Shown here in pieces: positions 1 to 11,484 of a DNA stretch of 64,000 nt (its first letter is position 1; every line of letters starts with the position of its first letter). Position numbers and translations under genes: made by a program. The stretch is from Helianthus annuus (lineage: Eukaryota; Streptophyta; Magnoliopsida; Asterales; Asteraceae): positions 83,208,079 through 83,272,078 of the forward strand of contig NC_035433.2 of NCBI RefSeq assembly GCF_002127325.2. The letters run 5' to 3'. Under the pieces are notes generated by a model. The model was given only the letters and a program-made list of their open reading frames with translations, was not told where the DNA came from and made no database searches.

Positions 1-116
1 TGTCCGAAGGCATGACAGTGCAGTAAGGTAAAACCCGCTCAGTTCAAGGATCGAACCTGAGTCACTTGAAACACCAGATCTCTCATTTACCACTTCAACA
101 CAAGCTCATTGGTAAG
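1..116 (-). mobile_element. tRNA-type SINE, cut by the window edge
   Basis: Read on the minus strand the segment starts near 113 with ACCAATGAG, has an A-box-like stretch (GAAGTGGTAAATGAG) and a B box GGTTCGATCC at 58-49, then a GGTTTTACC block and TGCCTTCGG at the edge. The same ordered blocks recur at 61912-62100, so this is a dispersed family with an internal RNA polymerase III promoter layout. The 3' end lies outside the window, so no tail or target duplication can be checked. Confidence 0.5.
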
Positions 117-200
117 TAAATATTGATAAACGTACACAAATCCAGTAAGTTCATCAAATCTATTTTTTTAGCTTTATGTTATTTTAGGCTTTTATAATGA

Positions 201-231
201 ACTAGCCTATATCCCGTGTGACACACGGGTT
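201..231 (-). other. Helitron 3' terminus (hairpin plus CTAGT)
   Basis: A 7-bp stem with a 3-base loop lies at 229-213, followed by a 7-base spacer and CTAGT at 205-201. This is the class-typical termination structure of Helitrons (hairpin, short spacer, CTRRT). The flanking base is T. Confidence 0.85.
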
Positions 232-1030
232 TAAAAAATACAATTAATAACCTATTATTTAATATGATGTTTTATATCTTAACAATCAAAATAACATCTA
301 AGAGCATTGACATTGATGCCTTCATCTTCATTTATATAATTTAATCAAAAAATTTATTTTTCTCTAAATTATCTTTAGTTTTAAAAAACCTATCACGTCC
401 ATCTCTATATCTATATCTTTATCTAACTCACAAACACTAATTTTATTATTTATTTCTCTTTCCTACACACTCACAACAAAAAATATAGTGGATGGATATG
501 AGCCTCTAAATATACAGGTTTACTTTAACGTCTTCACAAATTCTCTATTATAAAGATATCAATGTAATGGTATTTTTGTTGTTTCCTCTATTTCTTTACG
601 TATGATTAATTATCGTTCGCATCCTTCTATACTTTGATTATCTAAATTATTATTACCATATGTAACAAATTTAAAATATAAATGTATAAGAGGTCTTTAA
701 AATTAAATAGATGAAAAGTAATTATTTTGATATAACACAATTATAATTTAATAAATAAATACGTATATATGACTAAATTAAGTTATATATAAAAAAATAC
801 ACAACTTATACAATGTTAATACATATGATATAAATAAAATGTTACTTTAAATTTAAATTACATCTGAATTTTTATATATACTACTAAAGTTATCATTATA
901 TTACATTTTAAACAATGGCAATAAATGAAAATAAGGATAATAAAATTCATACAATATACTAACGTGTCTGACTTAAACTAAACATAAAGCGACATACACG
1001 TACACTTCACTGTTACTGAACACATGATAT
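232..1030. other. AT-rich Helitron interior, no gene seen
   Basis: Between the Helitron 3' hairpin and the truncated ORF the sequence is very AT-rich, with no supported ORF, RNA gene or repeat. The missing part of a helicase gene would be expected here if the element arose by internal deletion. Confidence 0.5.
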
Positions 1031-1768
1031 TTAGTTTTTCAAGAATTTTATCAAAACATTTGTACCATTTGTAATATCTGATAGCAATGGTGTATAATAG
1101 ATATTAGAACCAGTGTCAATGGGAGGTGGATTTAGAAACGATGGATAAGAATTTACAACTTCCTTCCCATAAGCGGCACTTCCGTTACTTGGTGATTTGT
1201 TATTAGTAAGTGGGATATTTTCAATACCTGCTTTATGATAAGAAAAATTAAGAATCAGAATAATAGCGTACATTTAATATTTACATGAAATGAAAAATGA
1301 AAATTTTTAAAAATCTTACGAATGTAGAGTAACTTTTAAATAGAGTTTATTAAATACAAAATTATAGGAAAACATATATATTACCTCTAGATTTGTTCGG
1401 GGAATTCCTTTTATCCATCTCTTGTTTTCGAATAACTATTCTTTTTCCAAAATCTAGAATGAATAAAGATATTTAACATATAATCAAATACGAAAAAAAA
1501 ACATACCATTTGTAATGTTTGAAAGCGGACTTCGTATTTGAACGCCTGAATAAAAAAGGAAGAAAATTTCATTACTTTAAAAGAATTGTTTAAAAAAATA
1601 GAAATATTATTATTGAATTGGCATATATTATTGACACATATAGGAATGTATTGAAAAAACAATCTTGGCTTTGGCAACTCAAATCATAAAGTTTGGCTTT
1701 TTTGGCTGCCATATGTAATTTCCTTTTTTTTCGCATAACCTTTGCTTCAAAAGAGCGATCGTTTTCAT
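1031..1768 (-). pseudogene. Four-exon gene remnant, possibly the start of a Helitron helicase gene
   Basis: Four minus-strand segments with GT-AG borders join in frame: 1768-1679, 1545-1507, 1453-1385 and 1227-1031, ending at TAA. Each later exon opens with two bases completing a codon and all junction phases agree, which is strong evidence of real splicing. The product starts in a basic stretch (ENDRSFEAKVMRKKRKL), then has IRSPLSNITN and later TPLLSDITNGTN. From memory, PL-x-(D/N)-ITN motifs are common near the N-terminus of plant Helitron helicases; this is recollection, not a search. No Rep or SF1 helicase motif follows, and no start codon exon was identified. It lies downstream of the RPA-like gene in the same orientation. 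It could be an unrelated captured fragment. Confidence 0.45.
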
Positions 1769-2484
1769 CTGTGGATAATATATGCAAAAAATAAGGAAAA
1801 AAGTAAACTAAATAGAATAAAAGAAAAGTGAATTTCGAGAGGTATTTGAAAAACTTATTTATTATAATTTTTAAGATAAAAAATACATAATAAGTTATGG
1901 AATACTTTCAAATTCGAAGATTTGAATGTGTAAAGGGAAAAAAATGCAAAAATAAGGTATGTAAAATTAAACATATGTGGTTAAAAATGAGTTTTTTAAA
2001 AAAAGTAATAAGTTGATTTAAGTATATAAGAAAGTCAGTTTAAAAAAGTAACATAAATTTATTAAAAAATATTTTGTTAAACCTAAATTATAGGTGTCGA
2101 TTTATAAACAAAAATTCAAGATTTTTGGTAACTACTATGAAATGAAAATTATAATGTGTATTATAAAAATAAAGTTGTTGAGAAAGGACTTGGGTTTAAA
2201 AAGTTATAAAAGTTATCTTTAAAATAGAATGACATAAAATATAATGATTGGAAAAATAAAAAGACAAATGTCACAAAACATTAATAAACTTAAAAACAAA
2301 AGATAGTACTTGCTTCAGAATAGTGTTAAACCATGGAGTACAACAAAAGGAAATGCAAATTCGGAAACATAATTGTGGGAATGATTCCAAGCTTTTAAAG
2401 TACTTCTTAAACGATTAACCGAAATTAAAACACACTAAGATAACATAGAAATAGAACACGTAGAACATAAAGACTGTGAAGTCT

Positions 2485-5400
2485 TCATTTCTCAATGTTT
2501 GGAGTTAGGAGACTTGGTTTCCCAGGTTTAGCTGTTTTCGTGGTGGACAATGCTCCCTTTTCTTCCATTTCATAACTCCCAACCAAGTTTTTCTTGAAAG
2601 AAGGTTTACGGGTTCTCCTCTTAGAGATCGCGGGCTCACCAAATTCCTTAGTGGCAATGTCAGTCTCTTCCAAATTATTGACCAAAGGGGTGATTACATT
2701 ATCATCCATGGACTCAGCAACATCCTAAAAATGATATACAAATTTTACGTGAAAAAAAATACTGGAAAATGCTTTAAATTTTATGGATTCAATTGTGAAA
2801 ATTAAAAAGTATTTGCTTAAAATAAAATACCTTTGCTTTCACGTCTTTGCTTGAATTGGTAACATCGACTCCCATAATAACATCAGTGGGGTTATCATCC
2901 TGCGTTTTATGTAGAGTACAATTGTAAGGAAAAAATACTCAGAAAAAATATGTAGGATAACATATAATTGAAAAATAAAGTGTAATAAAGAGTAATTTTA
3001 GAAAGTAGAAAATGCATACATTCAGGTTAACAGTATCTTCTGAATCCATATCAGTGAACCTGTTGTTCAAAGAAACAGACGTCTCAACCTACAATGTAAT
3101 ACGAAAAATTAGTATTGAAAAATACAATAAACATTAAATGAAAAGTTAAAAAAACATCCACAATTAATACTATTACCTCAATGTTGTTTGCTTTCTTCTC
3201 AAGCTCAAATATGATATCCTCATCATCAGAAAACTTAGAAACACCGAAAAACCAAAAGTTGTTTTCAATGTTGAACTCACTGATATCAATCTTAAATGCA
3301 AATTTTTTCCCCAAAAGAGATTCAAACTCGTCAGGATAGGGACCCTTATCACCACCCTGTAGTATATATACAAATATAAATATGAAATATTAGAGGGGAC
3401 AAAATTAACAATGTGCAAAATTAATAAATAAAAACTTACAGCAACATGTTTCTCAATTAACTTTGCAGCAGTTGTTTTTAGGATTCTGCAAGCATCTCTG
3501 TCAAACAATGTCAATGACACAGTTCCACTTGAATCTTGAACAGTCAATGGAATTTTAAGCCTACATAACAAAGTGTAACAATGAAAGTTAAGAAATATAA
3601 ACACCTAAGAGAAACAAAATAATTATAACGTTTTCAAATATGTTTAGACCTCTCAGTATATTGAATCACAGTGTCCTTGCAAGTTGCCGTTTTGCACTCA
3701 TAAACATCTTCTTCATCAACCAACACATCAACCGTAGGTGTATCATCAACAACTTTTTTGAAAACCTTCTTGTTACAAGCAAAATAATACCATGGCAAAC
3801 CTTCGGATATCATTTGAACAGTACCAACAATAACAACAGACTTTGCCTAAAAAAATAGTAGTTTAGTTATAACAGAAATAAAGTTAATATAAAAACAGAG
3901 TCATGTAATTTACCTGATTGAGATTTACTTCAGCTATGTTGTTGAATTCAGATTTAACAACATACTCATTATACAATGATAAAAAGATTCCAGAAAGCCG
4001 AGAAGATTGACTCGAACATGAAGAAGCAGCAGAGCTTTTAATAAGCCTGTTAGAAATATTTATATTAAATTAATAGCTTTGTATGTATAATAACTTACCA
4101 AACAAATTTATTTAAGAAAATCTGGGGTTTTTTAATTAAAATGATTAACCTGTTACGAAAAGCAGTAATTTCATCACAAGCAGAATTGATGAAAAGCTTT
4201 GAAACATTGAAACAGCTGTTAACATAACCAAAACGACCAAAGTACTTTAGTGTACCAAACTGCAGAATGACAATAATAACACCATGTTGTTCTCTGTTTT
4301 CCCAGTGCTCTAGAATCCGATCAGCATAAGAATCCCAAAAAGAAAGGTATATAGAATCCATCCTTCGGGATGTACAAACAGCGTTAAACAAAAGGACTAA
4401 AAATTTTAATTTAGAATTTCAAATCAATATATTGATTACGAATAAAACTACTTACTCTAGATCTTGAATGATGACATTGAGTTTCTTGGTGTCTTTACCC
4501 CTTGCTGTCTTAAACTTCTTAAGGTCTTTAACATCAGCAACAAAACCAATAACATCTAAATAATCACAGTTAGGCAAAATGTTCAAAAATGTTACCTATT
4601 TTAAAAATTTAGCTAAAATACATGTATAAGGTTTATAGTTACCTATAGATTTGTTTTCAGGAACAGTTTTCTCAATGATATCCTTAAAGGATGTGAATGA
4701 GAAGCCATAGATGGGACCATTGAAATCCTTACATGGCTGAACATCAGTATCACAGTAGATTCCCAGCTTGTTTTTGTTGTCCACATACTTGTACTTGGAC
4801 TCATTTAAACCAATAGTGGGTTTGACAATGAAATAGCAATCTATTATGAACGCACAAAAATTACATGGAAGTTGATTAATTAAGAAGGTTATAACTAACT
4901 TATTATAACAGGCATAAGTACGCTTTTTTAAAGCTATTTTAATGCAATCAATGTTCATACTATTTGGAGATTAATTAAGAAGGTAAACATATACATTGCA
5001 GTTGGCTATTTAACCAGGTTTTAACTTATTGAGATTAAGATTAATAACAACCAAAGTTTAAACTATTTGGAGATAAAGAATTACATTTTATCAATTTGAG
5101 GGATAATGTAAATGTAAATTTTCTAAATATTTTGGATGTATAAAAGATAAAAATGTAAGCTACTTCATTCATAATAAGGTCAAAATTTATGGATGGGGAT
5201 TCGATCTACTCAAGAGTTTTATGTGCTAGTATAATGAAAAAATTCATAATACAAAAAAAAAGATAAAAAACCAAGTATTTAATAAGTATACATTTATTGT
5301 AAGTTCATAAAGACCCAAAGAATATTTCATAAGTACACCTTTATGGACTTTAACAGTTATAAGCAACTGAAATAATACACATATACAATTAAATAAAAAC

Positions 5401-6068
5401 CGTCGGGTATTCCTAAGTACACCTTATTTATAATTATGTATATGTAAATAACCTCAATTTCATATCTTAAATTAATGTCATTTTTAAGTTAAGTAATTGC
5501 ATGTTGTGTGTTCAAACAAAGTTTGGCAGTTCATAAAGAAACAAAGAATATAACAAAGTCCACTATGATAAATTACATCTTAGAAAGGAAGTTAGAAAAA
5601 ACAGACAAACATGCAATATTGTGCACTAAAATAAATATACAAAACTTAAAAAGGTAGAAACATATTACCAGATTCATTCAAAAGATGTTCAAATTTGGGA
5701 AACCATCTTCGGAGAACATTGGCTTGCATGGTTGTTCCCTGAAAAAAAAACATGAAAATCTACGTCAAAAAAGGGAAAAGAACAGAAAAATATGACATAC
5801 ATGGTTGTTACAAACATATACCTCTTCATCAACAACAATCATTTCGATTGAGTAAAACTGATCTGGATTGTTATACATAGGCTGCTTCCATAACCGTAGT
5901 ACACGAACCTTCACAGTGTAATCACGGCGAGCAAGGTCCAAATCCTTCAAATAAGTGATGTTACTGTATCATAAAATATAGGGTTAATAGTATCAAGTGT
6001 AAAATATTCAATGAATAACAAAACCATTAAAGGGAAAAATATTAGAGAGATGGGTACCCGAGCTCCAT
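2485..6068 (-). CDS. RPA70-like single-stranded DNA-binding protein, 13 exons, Helitron cargo
   Basis: Thirteen exons with GT-AG introns join without a frame break into 580 codons plus TGA: 6068-6058, 5963-5822, 5738-5669, 4840-4643, 4555-4456, 4362-4150, 4046-3914, 3846-3650, 3560-3440, 3356-3177, 3088-3020, 2899-2831, 2724-2485. The family is the large subunit of replication protein A, which binds single-stranded DNA through OB folds. The first OB fold covers about residues 1-75 (DLARRDYTVKVRVLRLWK), the second about 141-245 (DVIGFVADVKDLKKF, then FWDSYADRILEHWENREQ), the third with a zinc-ribbon region about 289-400 (WYYFACNKKV, YECKTATC, LTLFDRDACRIL). The tail is acidic with a basic SKRRTRK patch. 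The first zinc knuckle has one Cys only. RPA-like genes are known passengers of plant Helitrons; a role in rolling-circle transposition is inferred. The 11-nt first exon is supported by frame and by the MEL-GNITYLKDL join. Confidence 0.85.
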
Positions 6069-7358
6069 TAGTTAACTCTTTTGCTTGAAAGCTGAAATGC
6101 AACAATGAGAGTTAAGTGGATGATGAAGAATGAAGGTGGGAGAGTGGATATAAATAGTGGGGAATGAAAGAAAACAACAAAACTATTTTGAGGTATGTGA
6201 AAAGCAGAAAAAGTTATCTTTCTTGGTTGACTGTAGTTGAATAACTAAAACATGAAACAATTTGAAATGTGTTGTTTGTCCTTATAGTGGACCGTTTAAA
6301 AACAGACCTGTACACAAAAAGTGTGGTCAAACTTCATTTTTAAATTTTTATCTTATCTACTTAAAATGAACAGTCAATTTCAAGTGTTAACCATTTGAAG
6401 GTCAACTGCTGAATTTTGTGAAACAAACAAAACATTCAGTCCCATATTAGGCTTTCAATTTTGTTTGTATTATTATGTTTTTTTCCTGCTGTCTTTTTCA
6501 GGACATTTATAGCCTGTAATATAAGTTACTTCTGTTTTGTTAGCTTTTGTAATGTTAATACTTGTTCTGATATTAGAGATGGATGTGAGATATCTATTTG
6601 TATAGTTAACGAAAAAGTTTGTTCAAGATCAAATTAAGGAAGTTTTATAAAGAACAACAACGACTATAGTGTTTAAAAAGAAACAAACTAATGTTTGCGA
6701 GAAAAACAGTTAAAAACAAAATTCGGGTGGGTTGTTAAATAAAAGTATTTTACTGAAACTGATTAACATAATTTGTTTTAGTTTCAAGATAGCAAATATT
6801 GTTAGTGAATTATTCAAACACCGAGAAATATCTACTTAACAGTTTAAATGTTCAAATACTAATAAATGAAGTGGAATCACCAAAAAAGGACTTGTGCGTT
6901 TAAAAACAGATGGATAAAAAGTGAGGGAAAAAATTGTTGGTAAGGTCAACTACAACAAAAAGGTCTTTCATAAGGTCAAAATTTAAAATTATGGAAAAGA
7001 GGAAACAAAGAGTTTGTTTTTATCTGCTTTTACTGCTGTCTATAACTTAGGAAAGCGAAAAAGTTAAAAAGCGGAACAGTGTTTTTAGGAAACGGTTTGA
7101 ATACCTACTTGATCAAAAGACTAACTTCTATACTTTAGGAAATTTAAGAAGTTTACAGTCTAAAAAGTTAAAAAAACTGTTAAAAGAAATACCAACATTA
7201 TTCAGATATTTTCTATAGTTTTTATTCAGAAATACATAATGGTTACAAAATATTCATAAAAAAAAAATACCTAATAGGTCAAATTGGTGACATAAGGGTT
7301 AACCAAGATGAAATCATAGCAACAAACTTTTGGTTTAAATTGTACAATCATTAGTAAT

Positions 7359-7762
7359 AAACGCATTGTTCTATTTGTGAGTAAATTAACAACAAAAAGG
7401 AAAATGAAACTTAAAATTGTATGTACCTTTCGTCAATTTAAAAGTCCACTAAATAACAATTGGGATTCAGGTATGCATCAATCAAATGATCAAACTGATG
7501 ACTCGAAGGAAAGTAGGTTGTATGCCCTACAACAAAAAACAGTTGTTGAAAATCAAAAGTATAAACGCATTGATCTAATTGTGAGTAAATTAACAACAAA
7601 AAGGAAAATGAAACTTAAAATTTTATGTACCTTTCGACAATTTCAAATTCCACTGAATCACAATTCGGAATCAGGTATGCATCAATCAAATGATCAAACT
7701 GATGACTGGAAGGAAAGTAAGTTGTATGCCCTACAACAAAAAACAGTTGTTGAAAATCAAAA
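7359..7762. repeat. Direct repeat, two copies of about 200 bp
   Basis: AAACGCATTG opens a unit near 7359 and again near 7562. Each continues through a shared block (GTGAGTAAATTAACAACAAA, then GGTATGCATCAATCAAATGA) to AACAGTTGTTGAAAATC. The copies differ by scattered substitutions. They lie upstream of the RPA-like start codon, inside what would be a long leader intron. The open frame across them on the plus strand is a by-product of the duplication. Confidence 0.85.
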
Positions 7763-8376
7763 GTCTATGATCAACCAAAACTGAACTTAAAAAAACATGT
7801 ACTCCAGTGCTAAACTACAAAATATCATCTAAGGCTAGATATCAAAGGTGAAATTATTCACGGCAAACATCCACAAACAAAAAGGAACATTCAACAAAAT
7901 ATTGGATTATCAAATCAAATCATATTCAGATTTCAGATATTAAGATTCAGATATGTTATAAATAATTACTTTTTCAAATCCATAATCCATAATGTTAATA
8001 TAACTAAAAATTAAAAACCAAAATATTAGTCATATTAAGTCAACAATTGAATTTGAATTATCAATACAAAAAATTAGTATGAATATTCAAGTACCAAGTT
8101 ACAATTCCTCAATTACATTTTAAAATGTTTATTAACAGCTTGAGTTGGTTTAGGGAAAATTATCAATATTAAATAGACTTATCTGATTAGAGCAATTCCA
8201 AAGAAGAATGAACTGAAGTGCTAATCAAATGAAGCCCACCAAGTTGATTGACTGCCAATACTTGAATAAACCCTAATCTGTTCAAAGCAAAATCAAATGT
8301 TAGAATAACAAAAATGAATCACAAATCATAAAAACTAACACAAAATCAACAAAGACATGAAGAAAAATATATTTAC

Positions 8377-9240
8377 CTGTTTATCGAGTGGTTAAGACCT
8401 TCAGACATGATTGACTGATGAAAAATATCAATGGATGAAGAAACCCTAATATCATAAACGGTGGTTCAGATCTAGAAAAAAAAATAACAAAATCAACTAA
8501 AGTGCAAGAATCAAGAACAATGATCAAAAATTGAAGAAACCCATACCTGTGAAACGCGTGGTTAACAGCTTCAAGCCTGATTCACTGCCGTTAACTCAAG
8601 AATGGATGATGAAACCCTAATATCATAAACGGTGGTTCAGATCTAGAAAAAAAAATAACAAAATCAACTAAAGTGCAAGAATCAAGAACAATGATAAAAA
8701 ATTGAAGAAACCCATACCTGTGAAACGCGTGGTTAAGAGCTTCAAGCCTGATTCACTGCCGTTAACTCAAGAATGGAAGATGAAACCCTAATATCATAAA
8801 CGGTGGTTCAGATCTAGAAAAAAAAATAACAAAATCAACTAAAGTGCAAGAATCAAGAACAATGATCAAAAATTGAAGAAACCCATACCTGTGAAACGCG
8901 TGGTTAAGAGCTTCAAGCCTGATTCACTGCCGTTAACTCAAGAATGGATGATGAAACCCTAATATCATCAACGGTTGCAGCAGATCTATAAAAAAAAAGA
9001 AAGGAAATCAAGTAAACAAATTGCAGGATTGAAGAACAATGAAAAAAAAAAGTATTAATCACATACCTGTTAAGCACGTGGATAAGAACTTCAACCATAG
9101 ATGAGAACTGAAGAGAAAAATTGGATGAGGGATTGTTGAGGAGAGAAGAAGGAAATGGAGCGGCGCTGTAAAGGATTAGGGTTTGTGTGGAATGAAAGAA
9201 AGAACCCGGTTCACAATCGTGTAGACGTGGACACCCTATC
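8377..9240 (-). repeat. Tandem array of non-coding leader exons of the RPA-like gene
   Basis: Reading minus, four successive units each have a T-rich acceptor (TTTTTCTAG or TATAG), a 95-97 nt exon-like core (ATCTGAACCACCGTTTATGA at its start) and a donor ACAG/GTATGGG or ACAG/GTAAAT. Cores are 8985-8889, 8813-8718, 8642-8547 and 8471-8377. A related first exon ends at donor 9067 and probably starts near 9180-9240, just inside the Helitron 5' end. The unit repeats every 170-175 bp and includes its intron. Upstream ATGs or small frames may exist, but no long ORF is conserved. Splicing of these exons is inferred from the sites only. Confidence 0.7.
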
Positions 9241-9342
9241 TTTTGAACACGGTAGTATATTGATTGAGAGGTTGACATGTGTATAGGGGGAATGTGGGGG
9301 TGCCAAGTGGCAGAACCTTGTTTCTTTTATTATAGTTAGAGA

Positions 9343-9566
9343 TTAAAGCCAACCAGGATCCCCTTCTAACGATTTGTAGCTCCTCAACATTACGTTGAAC
9401 ATGTTAGTATTTACACGTTCTCATCATAAGTTGATAACTTCTTCATGTCATATGGATAACAATGTATGGTAATATTAGCATCCTAAATATCTAATGAATA
9501 TTAATCTTAGATTTCATGGCACAATGTTGATCTAAAAATCCAAGATAAGCGCCTTAAACGAGTGAT
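9343..9566. other. Spacer between Helitron and CACTA element
   Basis: About 220 bases between the Helitron 5' end and the CACTA duplication. I see no gene, repeat or motif here. The last three bases, GAT, are the CACTA target duplication. Confidence 0.6.
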
Positions 9567-9584
9567 CACTACTACAAAAAACAT

Positions 9585-10165
9585 CATTAAAAACGGTGAA
9601 TTGTAGCCAATTAAAACGGTTTTAAGAAACCCGTTTTAAAAGCCAAATCACCGTTTTATAAAAATAATCCTTTTAAATCGGTTATACAAACCCGTTTTAT
9701 TTGATATACATTAAAGTGCCATATATTTATTTAAAACGGTTCATTTATTTGAAACCGTTGTTTTCTTATGACCAAATAAAACGGTTAAAAAAAACAAAAT
9801 TGAACCGCTATTTTTGCTAAATTATTCTCAAATAAAACGGTATAAGATATTCAATTAAAACGGTTTTAAAAACAATATAAAAAACCAAAACCATCGTGAT
9901 AAAAAACATCTTATAAACCGTTTTATTTGATTTATCATTTCAACCGTTTTATTTGAGTATGTTATTTGAGGTTTGTTTTGTTTCAATTAAAACGGTTTCA
10001 AAATCCTATATACCGTTTTATTTGATTTATTTTTTATTTTCAATCGTTTCATTTGAGTATGTTAATTGAGTTTTGTTTAGTTTGTTTTAAAATTTATATA
10101 TATCTATATATTTTCCTTGTAATCCTTATTATTTAAAACAGTTTCAACAATTTCACCGATTTATT
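9585..10165. repeat. Left subterminal repeats of the CACTA element
   Basis: Repeated AAAACGGTT and AACCGTTTTAT motifs in both orientations, about fifteen in 580 bp. In En/Spm elements such arrays bind the accessory protein TNPA; that function is family knowledge and is not shown for this element. Confidence 0.75.
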
Positions 10166-10566
10166 TGTTATATGCATTTTATATTTTAAATATATAATTC
10201 TAAAATCCATATATACGTGTTTACAGTAACATTGATTTGATTAGGGTTTAGTTTGCTTTGTGTGGTTGCCGTCAAGTGATCTAAAACAAATTCTTCAGGT
10301 AAGGTTAGTTTGGTTATCGATTCTTGAATGTTAGTTATAACACTTATATTTATTTTTTCATGATCAGAGCACAAAATTTGGTTTGGAAGAGCAATAATCA
10401 TAATCAATTTGGTTCAGAAGAGCAATAATCATAATCATCAGACCATATCTACCAAACCATTTTCAAGAATTGTTTATTAAGGTAACATTATTATATTTTT
10501 AGCTTATATAATCATTGACTTATACAAACTTGCATCTTTAAATTAAAAATAATTATATAGAGCATA

Positions 10567-11404
10567 AGGGTTAGGCTAAACGTAACGTCATTGTTACTTG
10601 TCATACCCCTCCCCTAATCTATCATTCCATCCATGATTTTTTCCTCTAAAATTTTGTGATTTTCTAGATTAATTGTAGATGAAAGAAATTTTATTTTTTC
10701 GTCTTGACCGCAATCAATTAAAATTTATAAGTTGGAATCTAAGTAACAATTTTTAAAGTAACATTGAATTTTTGTTTGATAGGTTTTAATATTATGATCT
10801 GTTTTGATAAAAAAATGAGGAAGTTATTTTTTTTTTTTTTTTTGAACAGCAAATATTACATAAACACTCTTAAATTACATTAATTCTACCCCATGCCAGG
10901 ATTTGAACCCTGGTCTCTCCCCAAGAGATACAAAGCCTCTACCACCCCACTAAAGTGGTGATAAATGAGGAAGTTATTAGTTGGGTCTTTTCTTTCATAA
11001 ACTAATAGTTTGGATATAAAGGATTTGGTTAATTTGATTAACCATTGTTGATGAATATAAACAAAGTTCGATATATATTTCTTGAAATATGGTTTTACAA
11101 ATGTTTTTAAAATTTGTTAGTAATAAAGAAATGATATTAATATTATTATTTATGTTAATATTATTAGTATAATAACCATGATAATTTTACTACTACTAAT
11201 AATAATAAATTTAAAAAACTCATATTTATTTTATTTGACATAATAAGAAAAATTTTAAGTGGAAAAACATTGAAGGTGGTGATATGTTAAATAAAGAAGG
11301 CTAAAGTAATTAAATAAAAGATTTAAAAGTTTTAGGGGAGGGGGGGGGGGAGGGGTTATAGCTAGTAAAAAGATGAAAAAAATGGTACGTTTAGCGGCCC
11401 GTAT
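10567..11404. mobile_element. Possible MITE with imperfect inverted ends
   Basis: The left part GGGTTAGGCTAAACGTAACG and the right part, read inward, ACGGGCCGCTAAACGTACC share a CTAAACGTA core. CCCCTCCCCTAA near 10604 is mirrored by TTAGGGGAGGGG near 11333. A SINE sits inside it, so it would predate that insertion. The target duplication is unclear, so this is tentative. Confidence 0.35.
10829..10962 (-). mobile_element. tRNA-derived SINE with target duplication
   Basis: On the minus strand an A-box-like GGTGGTAGAGGC and a perfect-looking B box GGTTCAAATCC are followed by a unique region and a run of A (the T run at 10828-10843). AAATGAGGAAGTTATT stands directly on both sides (10813-10828 and 10963-10978), a clear target-site duplication. 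This is a complete short retroposon inserted into the 5' part of the CACTA element. Confidence 0.85.
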
Positions 11405-11484
11405 TTATAAACCTTGTAGATTATACCCGTCTAAAATTAATCTATTAGAGATTAATTTTGGATTGTCCCCTTTTTCGGGACTGC

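Larger units (their letters stand above)
201..9342 (-). mobile_element. Helitron with both ends, carrying an RPA70-like gene
   Basis: On the minus strand the element starts TCTCTAACTATAATAAAAG at 9342 and ends in a hairpin (CCCGTGT, loop GTC, ACACGGG) followed by ATATAGG and CTAGT at 205-201. The base before the start is A and the base after the end is T, the usual Helitron A^T insertion site without target duplication. The same kind of ends bound the element at 46333-47942. It is about 9.1 kb and carries a complete RPA70-like gene and the first exons of a second gene. I see no Rep motif or helicase motifs, so it should depend on an autonomous relative for rolling-circle transposition. Ends and site are seen; dependence is inferred. 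Confidence 0.85.

Noticed and set aside
7377..7784. 135-codon plus-strand frame
   Set aside because: It covers the two-copy direct repeat in the Helitron, lacks conserved motifs and opposes the real gene.
8913..9278. 121-codon minus-strand frame at the Helitron 5' end
   Set aside because: It crosses the likely leader exon and its donor at 9067 and reads into intron; no conserved protein features are seen.
10880..10962. Possible tRNA gene
   Set aside because: The A and B boxes belong to a SINE with an A run and target duplication; a cloverleaf is not formed.
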